DNA of 64,000 nucleotides from Paludibacteraceae bacterium (GTDB lineage: Bacteria > Bacteroidota > Bacteroidia > Bacteroidales > Paludibacteraceae), in contig JAGCWA010000002.1 of assembly GCA_017962085.1 (NCBI GenBank), positions 1 to 64,000 on the forward strand, given 5' to 3'. The position numbers and the translations under genes were made by a program. The notes under the pieces are model-generated. The model saw nothing but the letters and a program-made list of their open reading frames with translations, was not told where the DNA came from and did no database searches. Below, in pieces: positions 35,754-43,552 of this stretch; the first letter of the stretch is position 1; the number at the start of each line of letters is the position of its first letter.

Positions 35754-35858
35754 TATCGCTTTGAGTGTCATTGCCGGCGTAGCTTTAGTGGCGCTGGGCT
35801 ATCATGTTTGGGGTGTTATGTGAAAGTAAATTTATTTGCACACATTGAGGTAGGGGAG
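35754..35858 (+). repeat. 105-bp direct repeat, copy 2 (crcB 3' end duplicate)
   Basis: Second copy of 30675-30779 with 104/105 identity. Only the last 22 sense codons of crcB are present, without the rest of the gene. It marks the right edge of the repeat-bounded unit. Confidence 0.95.
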
Positions 35859-35868
35859 GCCAGACCCT

Positions 35869-36191
35869 TCATCTATTATTGATTTTACGTTTAATTTTTA
35901 CCACAATTATAACAATTGCATAGATGGCTCCAATAAACAAACCTATGAATGCGATTAGATGAATAGTATTGATGTCGAATATTCGATTGGGAAACTAATC
36001 TTGTAACCGTAATAGTCTGACCAGACTTCTTCTTTAGAGATTATTTCGTATTTTGGTATGTCTATTTTGGTTACAGACAATATGTGTTCTACACCTTTTT
36101 TCTCAGGGTAATGGAACTCTATTGCGTATATTACTATACCCATTAAACATAGACTTTCTATACCTATTACAACTTTTTTGAAAATCTTCAT
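35869..36191 (-). pseudogene. Frameshifted small two-helix membrane protein gene
   Basis: From the ATG at 36191 the frame reads MKIFKKVVIGIESLCLMGIV (first membrane segment) through YYGYKISFP and stops at 35955. In another frame the sequence continues as IFDINTIHLIAFIGLFIGAI, a second membrane segment with a Lys/Arg-rich end and a TGA at 35869-35871. The span is 323 nt, so one frameshift near 35985-36000 would restore a protein of about 107 residues. Function unknown. It may be decaying, or the window may carry a base error. Confidence 0.6.
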
Positions 36192-36422
36192 TTGATCGCC
36201 TTGATCTATCTATCATGTTAACGAAAAACGATATCTGTTTATTTTGTAAATATTCTCAAAACCATATAAATGGCGAGTATTTTGAATTTCTATTTAACAT
36301 AATATAAATTATATAACAATTACGGAAAACGATTTTCCTTTCGTTTTTTACAGGCTGTCGGACGTTCACCGTCTAAATCAAATGTTGAACAACAAAACAT
36401 AAACAGATATCGTTTTTAATTT

Positions 36423-36430
36423 TATATTTG
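36423..36430 (+). promoter_or_regulatory. -7 element of the DUF4419 gene
   Basis: TATATTTG followed by CAATCA, 22 nt before the ATG. The same TTATATTTGCAATCA string precedes the gene at 38703. Confidence 0.45.
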
Positions 36431-36452
36431 CAATCATCTTAAATCGTGAATT

Positions 36453-37835
36453 ATGACGACAATGCGCAAAATCCTTTGGTGTATCCCATTATTACTTGCC
36501 ACCATCATACTATTATCATCCTCTTGTAAATCAAGTCAGAAAAATGCTCAGATGGTCATTGAACCTGCGGAGAGCTTTGTACCTATAATCCCTGATGACG
36601 ACTTAGATACCTACGGGCCTGATTATAAAGACTCCATTATGAGGGTTTTAAAGGAAGAAGATTCTATTATGGGGATTTTAAAGAAAAACGACCCGTATGC
36701 TCCCGAAGGTGTCCGTTTCGATGTGGAAGATGTTACCATCTGTGATATATTCAGTGGTGAAAAGGATGCTAAAATTCATTTTGAGGAAATGACTATGAGA
36801 GAAATCTTGTATATGCCTGATGAGCATGCACAAAAAAGAATTGTGCCTTCCTCCGACCTTTTCTATTCGAATGCTTTGCTTGAAACCGTAAGAGATGCTT
36901 ACCACGGACATCATCCGTTGGCTCTTTCTCCCGATGTGATCTGGCTTACTATCTGCCAAGGTATGTCTATTCATATTAATTTGAATTTTAAATCGTTAGA
37001 GGGTAAAATATACAAAAATGGACATCCTGATGCAATTCATGTGAGAGTTGATACCGTGGCGTTCGATTCCACCCAATGGAGTGTCGCGGTCGACTCATTA
37101 GCCCAACATACGCGTCGATACACCAACCCCTATTTTTACGAGGCATTCGTGCCACAATTCAGCACAACCTCCCCTATCGATCATGTCGCCTACCAAATCA
37201 CGCTTTTACATGCCCAACAAAAAGGCTTCTCATATTCTATTGATTCGGGCTGTGGCATCCCTTGGATCGTTTTAAGGGGAACCACAGAAGATTGGGAACT
37301 GATAAAGAAGAAGTTATCCATTTTGAACACCTTAGGGATGAAAAAATGGAAGGCTAGCCTCCTCCCTATCATCGACCAATTCATCGCAGCATCCAAAGGA
37401 AAGGCGGATAAGTCGTTTTGGGCGAATATCTATAAAGACAAAACATCATATGGCACATATGCCATTACAGGCTGGATTCACCAACTCTTCCCATACATCA
37501 CGAGCCGTGATGGTTCTTCAACAACATATTTACAGGATAGGGGAATTTCGGTAGATGGAATAACATATCAACCCAATCCTTTCCTCAACAAAAAAATTAC
37601 ATCCAGCGACAACCTAACTTCTGATTATTTCCCCAGCAGCGTATTAAAGGTGCCTTTCATTTGGCATAACCTCTACGAAGGCAGAACCGACTCGTTGTAT
37701 CTCTGGAGCGGAATCTGGGGTGCAAAACAGTATGGCGACAAAACCTTGGAACCTTTCATCTCTTGGGTTTTGACCAAAGGGGAATATAAAAAGGGGAATT
37801 ATCCTGTCGATGACGATGAAGATGATGACGAATAA
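36453..37835 (+). CDS. DUF4419 lipoprotein
   Basis: 460 residues; start Met1 or Met4. Lipoprotein signal ends LLSSSC. The DUF4419 body is recognisable from HPLALSPDVIWLTICQGMSI (about 152-171), IDHVAYQITLLHAQ and GCGIPWIVLRGTTEDWELI near 268-286, and FWANIYK. The family is widespread in bacteria and fungi and uncharacterised. The C-terminus is an acidic Asp/Glu run (DDDEDDDE). Two internal copies of a 'DSIM(R/G)(V/I)LK' phrase lie near 60-75. It heads a segment with two paralogous small membrane proteins. Confidence 0.85.
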   Translation: MTTMRKILWCIPLLLATIILLSSSCKSSQKNAQMVIEPAESFVPIIPDDDLDTYGPDYKDSIMRVLKEEDSIMGILKKNDPYAPEGVRFDVEDVTICDIFSGEKDAKIHFEEMTMREILYMPDEHAQKRIVPSSDLFYSNALLETVRDAYHGHHPLALSPDVIWLTICQGMSIHINLNFKSLEGKIYKNGHPDAIHVRVDTVAFDSTQWSVAVDSLAQHTRRYTNPYFYEAFVPQFSTTSPIDHVAYQITLLHAQQKGFSYSIDSGCGIPWIVLRGTTEDWELIKKKLSILNTLGMKKWKASLLPIIDQFIAASKGKADKSFWANIYKDKTSYGTYAITGWIHQLFPYITSRDGSSTTYLQDRGISVDGITYQPNPFLNKKITSSDNLTSDYFPSSVLKVPFIWHNLYEGRTDSLYLWSGIWGAKQYGDKTLEPFISWVLTKGEYKKGNYPVDDDEDDDE

Positions 37836-37850
37836 GTCAGGCGGTCACCA

Positions 37851-37945
37851 CACCGTAGAGACGCAATGCGTTGCGTCTACAATGTCCACAATCAAATACA
37901 TTGCAATAGGCACCGTGGAGACGCAAAATATTGCGTCTCTACAAT
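37851..37945. repeat. Two palindromic GAGACGCAA...TTGCGTCTC repeat elements
   Basis: Copy 1 37851-37883 and copy 2 37911-37945 each start CACCGT and contain GAGACGCAA-N4-TTGCGTCT with ACAAT at the end. Each can fold into a hairpin of about 10 bp. They sit 60 bp apart in direct orientation between the DUF4419 and membrane-protein genes. Confidence 0.85.
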
Positions 37946-37961
37946 CAAAAACACCCTCCGT

Positions 37962-38450
37962 ATGATATCGCTCGAATTCCGTAAATATTTAAAATGCATG
38001 ACCCTTATTTGCGTTTTCCTGCAAATCGGTGGTCTTATCAGTGCTGCTTGTACTCATACTGCATCTAATAATGCAATTATTGCCTCTGTAGCTTTTACAG
38101 TTATTGCATTGTCTCCTTTTTCTCTGTGGTATTACCGCCATACGAACGACAATCATCCTCTTTTAAGAGCCATCTTATTGGTTCTCTTTTCCGCCATTTT
38201 GGCTGTAGCAATTATGCTTCTGCTGTATCTCATACTGGGGGGTGTTTTCTGTGCTTGGATGGATTCTTCTTCCGTTGTTGGAACTATTGCTGGCATGTCG
38301 CTCATTGCTTCCCCATTCATATTGCTTATATCCCTGCTATATACATCCTCGACGGTAGAGGGAACAATAGGCTCTCGTATGTGCCTCCTATTTTGGATAT
38401 TACTGGCTGTCAGCCTGTTTTTTTTACCGTTGGCTGGATTGTTGTTATGA
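37962..38450 (+). CDS. Four-helix membrane protein, paralogue A
   Basis: 162 residues from the ATG at 37962 (MISLEFRKYLKCMTLICVF); the open frame further upstream is made of the palindromic repeats and is not coding. Four hydrophobic segments. Clear similarity to the next gene: RKYLK/QKYLK at the start, WYY after the second helix, and PLLRAILLVLFS versus SLLKAVLLVLFS. No known family recognised. Function unknown; membrane location only. Confidence 0.65.
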   Translation: MISLEFRKYLKCMTLICVFLQIGGLISAACTHTASNNAIIASVAFTVIALSPFSLWYYRHTNDNHPLLRAILLVLFSAILAVAIMLLLYLILGGVFCAWMDSSSVVGTIAGMSLIASPFILLISLLYTSSTVEGTIGSRMCLLFWILLAVSLFFLPLAGLLL

Positions 38451-38632
38451 ATCTGGTTAAATAGGTCGGACACGCACCGTAGTTCCTATGTTTGTAAAGA
38501 AAATAGAAAAGAAACAGAAAAAGAGCGTTAAAATTTGTAAGTTTAAAAGTCAAAGGAAAAACGAACAAATAAAAACGCCCTCATATATGCAAAGGAACAT
38601 TTATATCGGAATAGCGTACTGAATATTATATT

Positions 38633-38640
38633 TATATTTG
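38633..38640 (+). promoter_or_regulatory. -7 element of membrane protein B
   Basis: TATATTTG followed by CAATCA, identical to the element at 36423-36430, 62 nt before the ATG. Confidence 0.4.
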
Positions 38641-38702
38641 CAATCAATTAACAGCTCTAAAATCATAAGATAAGCCGAGTTCGTATTAGTTCCCATATTC
38701 GC

Positions 38703-39239
38703 ATGAAATCGCTCGAGTCCCAAAAATATTTAAAATACGCCACCATCATTGTTCTCCTCCTCCTAATCGGTGGTTTTATTTACGTTAAGGAGGCACGGGT
38801 GTATTACATTTATTTTCCTGAAACTATCATCTTTGCCGCTTTTGCCGTTATTGTTTTGTCTTATTCTTGGTGGTATTATTGGTATAAAAACGAGGATCAT
38901 TCTCTCTTAAAAGCCGTTCTGCTGGTTCTCTTCAGCATCATTGGAGGCATAGCATCTATTATTTTCCTGATATTTAGTTTTTTCTTTGTTGTGTTTGCAT
39001 CACCAACCCACATTGCTGATATTGTTGTCGACGTTGCTTCGATTATTGGCATATTGGTGGGGGCGATTATATTACCTATCCTCATATTTGGTATAATATA
39101 TTCCTTGCTATATTTATTTTCGATTCTAAAGGAGAAGATAAAGAGTACTCTTTTGTTCGTCATATTGGCATTTGTCATCGGAGTCAGTGTTTTTTCCCTT
39201 CCTTTGCTTTGCATTCTATATGTTCACGGTTTAATTTAA
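38703..39239 (+). CDS. Four-helix membrane protein, paralogue B
   Basis: 178 residues with at least four hydrophobic segments (about 13-30, 40-57, 70-97, 108-130, 150-175). Homologous to the preceding gene by position-matched QKYLK, WWYYWY and LLKAVLLVLFS motifs. It carries its own -7 element, so the two are probably separate units after a duplication. No function can be named. Confidence 0.7.
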   Translation: MKSLESQKYLKYATIIVLLLLIGGFIYVKEARVYYIYFPETIIFAAFAVIVLSYSWWYYWYKNEDHSLLKAVLLVLFSIIGGIASIIFLIFSFFFVVFASPTHIADIVVDVASIIGILVGAIILPILIFGIIYSLLYLFSILKEKIKSTLLFVILAFVIGVSVFSLPLLCILYVHGLI

Positions 39240-39358
39240 ATCCGTAGATTCGCGGCGTAAAGAAGATTTGATATCTCTCCGTGTATTCTTTTCTCTGCAT
39301 GGAATAGTTGTCTGTGCATTATTATTTCCGTGTACTCCTCATCTCCGTGAGAGCAATA

Positions 39359-40048
39359 TTATCGTGCGCAACAGATGAACGTGAAGAGGATGACCAGCAG
39401 GACGATGATCAACAGGTTGATGTCTGACTGAAGGTAGCCGGAGCTTGTGGTGGCTCCTGAGAGCGTATAAGGCGCCTGGTTGATCGGAAACCTCTTCCGG
39501 AGGTATAGATATACCCTGTAGGAAAGAAAGCCCATCAGAATGCCTAAAATCGTGCCGCAGAGAATGTCCAGCGGGAAATGAACGCCCAAATATATCCTCG
39601 AATAGGCGCACAATGCGGCCCAACAAAGGGAAATCACCGTATAAGGCTTGTGTCGGAACAGTAAAGAGGATAACACGCAGAAACCGAATGAGTTAGCTGC
39701 GTGCGAAGACGGAAATCCGAAAAGTCCACCCCTATATTCGCGCACATAGGAGAGCATATCCATGACCGCGGGGTCCCGACTCGGACGAAGTCTCGCAATC
39801 GTGGGCTTCATAATGGACGATGAAAGCTGATCGCACAATAAAAATACAAGAATGACCGTCAAAAAAATGAGTATGGATTCCTTTCGTTTATTTTTCACCA
39901 CCACATAAAAGAAGAGCAACATCATCGGTAACCACACCAGAATGTCGGATACCATCCAAAAGAAAGAATCCCAAAAGGAAGTGTGCGACTCCCCCATATT
40001 GAGGAGGACCATCGCATCCCTATCCCATTGGACCAAACTTTCCAGCAT
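39359..40048 (-). CDS. PAP2 family phosphatase
   Basis: 229 residues, membrane protein with about six segments. The phosphatase signature is complete: KPTIARLRPSRDP (K-x6-RP, about 88-100), FPSSHAANSFG (PSGH-type, here PSSH, about 117-127), and SRIYLGVHFPLDIL (SR-x5-H-x3-D, about 157-170). Likely undecaprenyl-diphosphate or lipid phosphate phosphatase. It starts 9 bp after the FGE-like gene and is probably co-transcribed with it. Confidence 0.93.
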   Translation of the reverse strand: MLESLVQWDRDAMVLLNMGESHTSFWDSFFWMVSDILVWLPMMLLFFYVVVKNKRKESILIFLTVILVFLLCDQLSSSIMKPTIARLRPSRDPAVMDMLSYVREYRGGLFGFPSSHAANSFGFCVLSSLLFRHKPYTVISLCWAALCAYSRIYLGVHFPLDILCGTILGILMGFLSYRVYLYLRKRFPINQAPYTLSGATTSSGYLQSDINLLIIVLLVILFTFICCAR

Positions 40049-40057
40049 CTAATGCTC

Positions 40058-40975
40058 TTATTTATTAGTTGTTGTTGTAGTTGGTGTAGTTGTTGTTGTT
40101 GTCGTAGTCGTAGTTGTCGTGGTTGTCGTAGTCGTCGTAGTCGTGGTCGTATTGTCCTTGTTGAGCACAAGACGCAAACCGATGTAATTCTTCTTGGTTG
40201 ACGGTTCGCTCTTTTGCCTCATGGCGTTTCTACAATACTCTGCACGGTCACTGAAGCTACCTCCACGTGCCACCCGGAAGCGATCCCCGGTTGTCGGAGA
40301 GTCTGGACCTTGAGGGTTGATTTGAATGGTGTCATCGTATTCATCGTACCAATCCGCACACCACTCGCGCACGTTACCGCTCATGTCGTAGATGTTCAAT
40401 TCGTTCGCTTTTTTCTCGCCCGTTTTGTGGGTTTCCTCGTTGCTGTTTTCGTCGCACCAGCCCACCATTTTCATACCGTCACCTCCTGAGAATTTGTAGG
40501 ATTTGGATTTCTTTCCGCCTCTGGCCGCGAATTCCCATTGAGCTTCGGTAGGCAATTCGAAATTCTTCTTGGTCATTTGGTTCAGTTTCGCGATGAACTT
40601 TTGGCAATCATCCCAAGAGACCTTCTCCACTGGGTAATTGTCGCTTTTGTTGCCTCCCTTGAAGTTGTCGGAAGGGATTGTGCCCATCACGGCTTTCCAT
40701 AATGCCTGGGTGACTTCCGTCTTTCCGATGTAATAATCAGACAAAATCACTTTGTGGGTCGGGATTTCATCATCCCAGAAATCCTTATCCAATATGGTAT
40801 CTGCCCCCATCACGAACGTGTCGCCTTTTACGAGTACCATATTAAAATTAACGTTCGATACTGTAATTGTTATTTCGTCCGAGGACGTAGCCGGGTCGTT
40901 CTCATCGTCTCTGCAGGAAAAAGCGATACAGCAAATCAATGTCAGTATGTAAGCTAATTTAATTTTCATGTTCAA
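40058..40975 (-). CDS. Formylglycine-generating-enzyme-like (SUMF1 family) lipoprotein with poly-Thr tail
   Basis: 305 residues. Lipoprotein signal ends IAFSC. The SUMF1/FGE-sulfatase domain (about 45-275) shows YIGKTEVTQALWKAVMG, PVEKVSWDDCQKFI, LPTEAQWEFAARGG, MSGNVREWCADWY, RVARGGSF and GLRLVL. Most Bacteroidales members are surface lipoproteins of unclear function rather than true formylglycine enzymes. The C-terminus is Asp-Asn followed by 22 Thr, one Pro, 5 Thr, Asn and Lys. The Thr codons use all four ACN triplets. PAP2 follows 9 bp downstream. Confidence 0.93.
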   Translation of the reverse strand: MNMKIKLAYILTLICCIAFSCRDDENDPATSSDEITITVSNVNFNMVLVKGDTFVMGADTILDKDFWDDEIPTHKVILSDYYIGKTEVTQALWKAVMGTIPSDNFKGGNKSDNYPVEKVSWDDCQKFIAKLNQMTKKNFELPTEAQWEFAARGGKKSKSYKFSGGDGMKMVGWCDENSNEETHKTGEKKANELNIYDMSGNVREWCADWYDEYDDTIQINPQGPDSPTTGDRFRVARGGSFSDRAEYCRNAMRQKSEPSTKKNYIGLRLVLNKDNTTTTTTTTTTTTTTTTTTTTTTPTTTTTNK

Positions 40976-41014
40976 TTTCTCCTAACAATTAAAGTTTGAT
41001 TCGATACAATTTAA

Positions 41015-41857
41015 TCAGTTGCAAAATGAATATAATACGTTAATTTCCTCAGCCCATTTGCTTTCGTCGGGTGTTTCCAATATCATCGGGATGTTGTCGA
41101 GCCTTTTGTCCTGCATGAGCGCCTTGAAGGCCTCCAACCCTATTTCACCTAATCCGATGTTTTCATGTCTGTCGACATGAGAGCCTGCTCCTTTCTTTGA
41201 ATCGTTGAGGTGCATAGCCTTGAGATATTGTAGCCCGACGACCTTGTCGAATTGGCTGAGCATAGTGGAGACGCCCTCCTCTCCTTTCAAGTCGTATCCG
41301 GCCGCCATGGCGTGGCATGTGTCTATGCAGACTCCTACCCTGCCCTTGTCCTCGACGCGACTGATGATGAACGCGATCTCCTCGAACTTGTTCCCCACGT
41401 TGCTGCCTTGTCCCGCCGTGTTCTCGATGACGGCGCATACGCCCTGCGTCTTGTCCAATGCGATGTTTATCGATTCCGCGATGCGCGACAAACACTCCTC
41501 CGTGGAGATCTCCTTCAAAGAACTACCTGGGTGAAAATTGAGCATCGTGAGTCCCAATTGTTCACATCTCCGCATCTCTTCCAGAAAAGATTCCCGGGAT
41601 TTCTCGAGTCCCTCTTCCGTGGGATGCCCTAAGTTGATGAGGTAACTGTCGTGTGGAAGTATCTGTTCGCTGGAAAAACCCAATTCGGAGCAATTCCTCT
41701 TGAATGCCTCTATGCTCGATTCGCTAAGCGGACTCGAGAACCATTGCCTTTGGTTTTTTGTGAACAGCGCAAATGCCTTTGCTCCTATTGCCGACGCGTT
41801 GAGAGGCGCATTTTCCACCCCTCCTGATGAGCTGACATGTGCTCCTATGTACTTCAT
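41015..41857 (-). CDS. nfo: Endonuclease IV (AP endonuclease)
   Basis: 280 residues from the ATG at 41857 ([13 protein letters not shown]). Signatures: metal-binding His in [67 protein letters not shown] and ILETPDE, covering the nine zinc ligands of the family. It cuts DNA 5' of abasic sites in base excision repair. An upstream extension of 14 codons is unlikely. Monocistronic. Confidence 0.96.
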   Translation of the reverse strand: MKYIGAHVSSSGGVENAPLNASAIGAKAFALFTKNQRQWFSSPLSESSIEAFKRNCSELGFSSEQILPHDSYLINLGHPTEEGLEKSRESFLEEMRRCEQLGLTMLNFHPGSSLKEISTEECLSRIAESINIALDKTQGVCAVIENTAGQGSNVGNKFEEIAFIISRVEDKGRVGVCIDTCHAMAAGYDLKGEEGVSTMLSQFDKVVGLQYLKAMHLNDSKKGAGSHVDRHENIGLGEIGLEAFKALMQDKRLDNIPMILETPDESKWAEEINVLYSFCN

Positions 41858-42020
41858 ACTTTGTTCCCCCCTATTCACTCTTTTCTGCAAAATAAGCATT
41901 TTTTTGTTAAAAATGGAAATATTTTGTGTTTAAAAATAGGTTTTTAGCCTTTTGTGATTTGTAGTTTGTTGATTATTAGTGATTTATATTTTGCATTAAG
42001 AATGGGGCTTTTGTGTGGTT

Positions 42021-43052
42021 TTAATGTAATATTTTGTATACCAACTCTTTCAGTAGTTCTCCGTCGTTGGCGGAACTATTCCCTACTCCTTTAGCCATCG
42101 CGTCGTAAGTGCGTAGCAGGGAGATGATTTCCATTGTCTTCTTGGGTTTGAAGTTCATCGCCGCCTCTTTGTATTGTCTCACGGCGAACGGCTTGATTTT
42201 CAGCTCGCTCGCCACCTCCTGCTCGCTCTTGTAGTTTGCTCCCGGCAGGTTGGGGATGTAATGGTAGACCATCAGATTGGAAAAGCTGGAGAAGAGGGCT
42301 GTGATGGTTGGTATGATGCTGAATCCCTTGGCCTTCGCCATTTGGAAGGTGATGAGGTTCGCTTTGGATACGTTGCGGGCGAAAAGCGCGTTCACCAGCT
42401 CGAAGGCGTTGAAGTCCTTGCTGATGCCCACATTTCGCTCGACGAGGTCGCAGGTGATCGTTTTGCAGTCCGCCGCCTTGGTTGTCAGCAGTTTGTCCAA
42501 TTCGTTCGCCACCTTTTGCAGGTCGTTTCCGAGGTGCTCCGCAATGATCGATTTGGCTTTGGGCTCAATGGCAACGCCGCGTTCCCGCAAGTAGGATTCC
42601 ACGAAGTCAGGTATTTGGTAATCATACAGTTTATCGAATGTGTGGAGCGCCTTCATCGCCTCCAGATCCTTGACGACTTTCTTGCGGGCGTCCAGTTTTT
42701 TATACTTGTAGCAAAAGACGAGGATGGTGCTTTCCGCCGGTTTTTGCAGGTAGAAGCTGAGGTCGTCCATGGAGTCGATCTTTTGCGCCTCCTTCACAAT
42801 AATTACACGTTTCTGTGCGTTGATAGGGAAAGACCTCGCCAAGTTTATCACCTTGCGGATGTCCGTATCTTGTCCGTAGATGATGTCTTGGTTGAATTGA
42901 CGCTCCTCCTCCGTGAGCACGTGTTCCGCCACGTAGTTGGATATGATGTCGATATAGTAAGTCTCTTCTCCTTGAAGGAAATAGACTGGCTTATATTTCT
43001 TGTCGGAAATATCGTTAAGAATAGTTCGATAGTCAATTGTCGTTTTTGCCAT
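42021..43052 (-). CDS. holA: DNA polymerase III delta subunit
   Basis: 343 residues from the ATG at 43052 (MAKTTIDYRTIL). PVYFLQGEETYYIDIISNYV near 20-39 is the hallmark of HolA, followed by an ATPase-like fold without Walker A and a helical C-terminal collar domain. It is the clamp-loader wrench that opens the beta clamp. A 36-bp gap separates it from a divergent HsdR_N gene, and a -7 element for holA lies inside that gap, at 43074-43081 on the minus strand. Confidence 0.93.
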   Translation of the reverse strand: MAKTTIDYRTILNDISDKKYKPVYFLQGEETYYIDIISNYVAEHVLTEEERQFNQDIIYGQDTDIRKVINLARSFPINAQKRVIIVKEAQKIDSMDDLSFYLQKPAESTILVFCYKYKKLDARKKVVKDLEAMKALHTFDKLYDYQIPDFVESYLRERGVAIEPKAKSIIAEHLGNDLQKVANELDKLLTTKAADCKTITCDLVERNVGISKDFNAFELVNALFARNVSKANLITFQMAKAKGFSIIPTITALFSSFSNLMVYHYIPNLPGANYKSEQEVASELKIKPFAVRQYKEAAMNFKPKKTMEIISLLRTYDAMAKGVGNSSANDGELLKELVYKILH

Positions 43053-43073
43053 CTTTTGTTTAATTTTGTATTG

Positions 43074-43081
43074 CAAATATA
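43074..43081 (-). promoter_or_regulatory. -7 element of holA
   Basis: The minus strand reads TATATTTG, an exact match, 22 nt before the holA ATG and 8 nt from the divergent start. Confidence 0.45.
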
Positions 43082-43088
43082 CGTAAAA

Positions 43089-43544
43089 ATGTTGGATTTG
43101 AATTTGCCTAAATATTCGTTCAAGATCAAGGAGGGTTCGGAAGGCCTGTGCATTTTCGACAGATGTCGGGGAAAATACGTGGCGCTCACTCCTGAGGAAT
43201 GGGTGAGGCAAAACATGGTGGAATACCTCATCCAGGCTAAGAATTTCCCTGCGGCGAGGATCGGCAACGAGGTGACTGTCATGATCAATGGCATGCGGAA
43301 GAGAAGCGACACTGTCATCTACGACAAGGAGATGAGGCCGCGCGCCATCGTCGAGTACAAGGCGCCTTCGGTAAAGATCACCCCGAAGGTCTTCGACCAA
43401 ATCGCCAACTATAATTTTGTATTGAATGTTGATGTGTTAATCGTTTCCAATGGCTTGGCGCATTATTGCTGCCGCATGGATAGTGAGACTAAAAAATATA
43501 TGTTCCTGCGTGAAATTCCTGAGTATCAATCATTAAACTGGTAA
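43089..43544 (+). CDS. Stand-alone type I restriction HsdR N-terminal domain protein
   Basis: 151 residues from the ATG at 43089. The frame extends far upstream over holA, but that part is antisense shadow. The protein matches the HSDR_N_2 domain: CRGKYVALTPEEWVRQNMVE, then a PD-(D/E)xK-type core with Asp (SDTVIYD) and Glu-Tyr-Lys (AIVEYKAP), and QIANYN. Such single-domain proteins are conserved in Bacteroidetes next to core genes and not linked to hsdM/hsdS. Possible DNA-repair nuclease; role unknown. Confidence 0.88.
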   Translation: MLDLNLPKYSFKIKEGSEGLCIFDRCRGKYVALTPEEWVRQNMVEYLIQAKNFPAARIGNEVTVMINGMRKRSDTVIYDKEMRPRAIVEYKAPSVKITPKVFDQIANYNFVLNVDVLIVSNGLAHYCCRMDSETKKYMFLREIPEYQSLNW

Positions 43545-43552
43545 GTTGTTCG

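Noticed and set aside
30745..35868. Integrase or transposase within the cassette
   Set aside because: I looked for recombinase motifs in all frames between the direct repeats and saw none; mobility in trans or by homologous recombination is the remaining option.
37866..37961. Upstream extension of membrane protein A
   Set aside because: These codons lie in the palindromic repeat elements; the paralogue at 38703 aligns with the start at 37962.
42174..43088. N-terminal extension of the HsdR_N protein across holA
   Set aside because: It is antisense to the clearly conserved holA; the ATG at 43089 gives the correct domain start.
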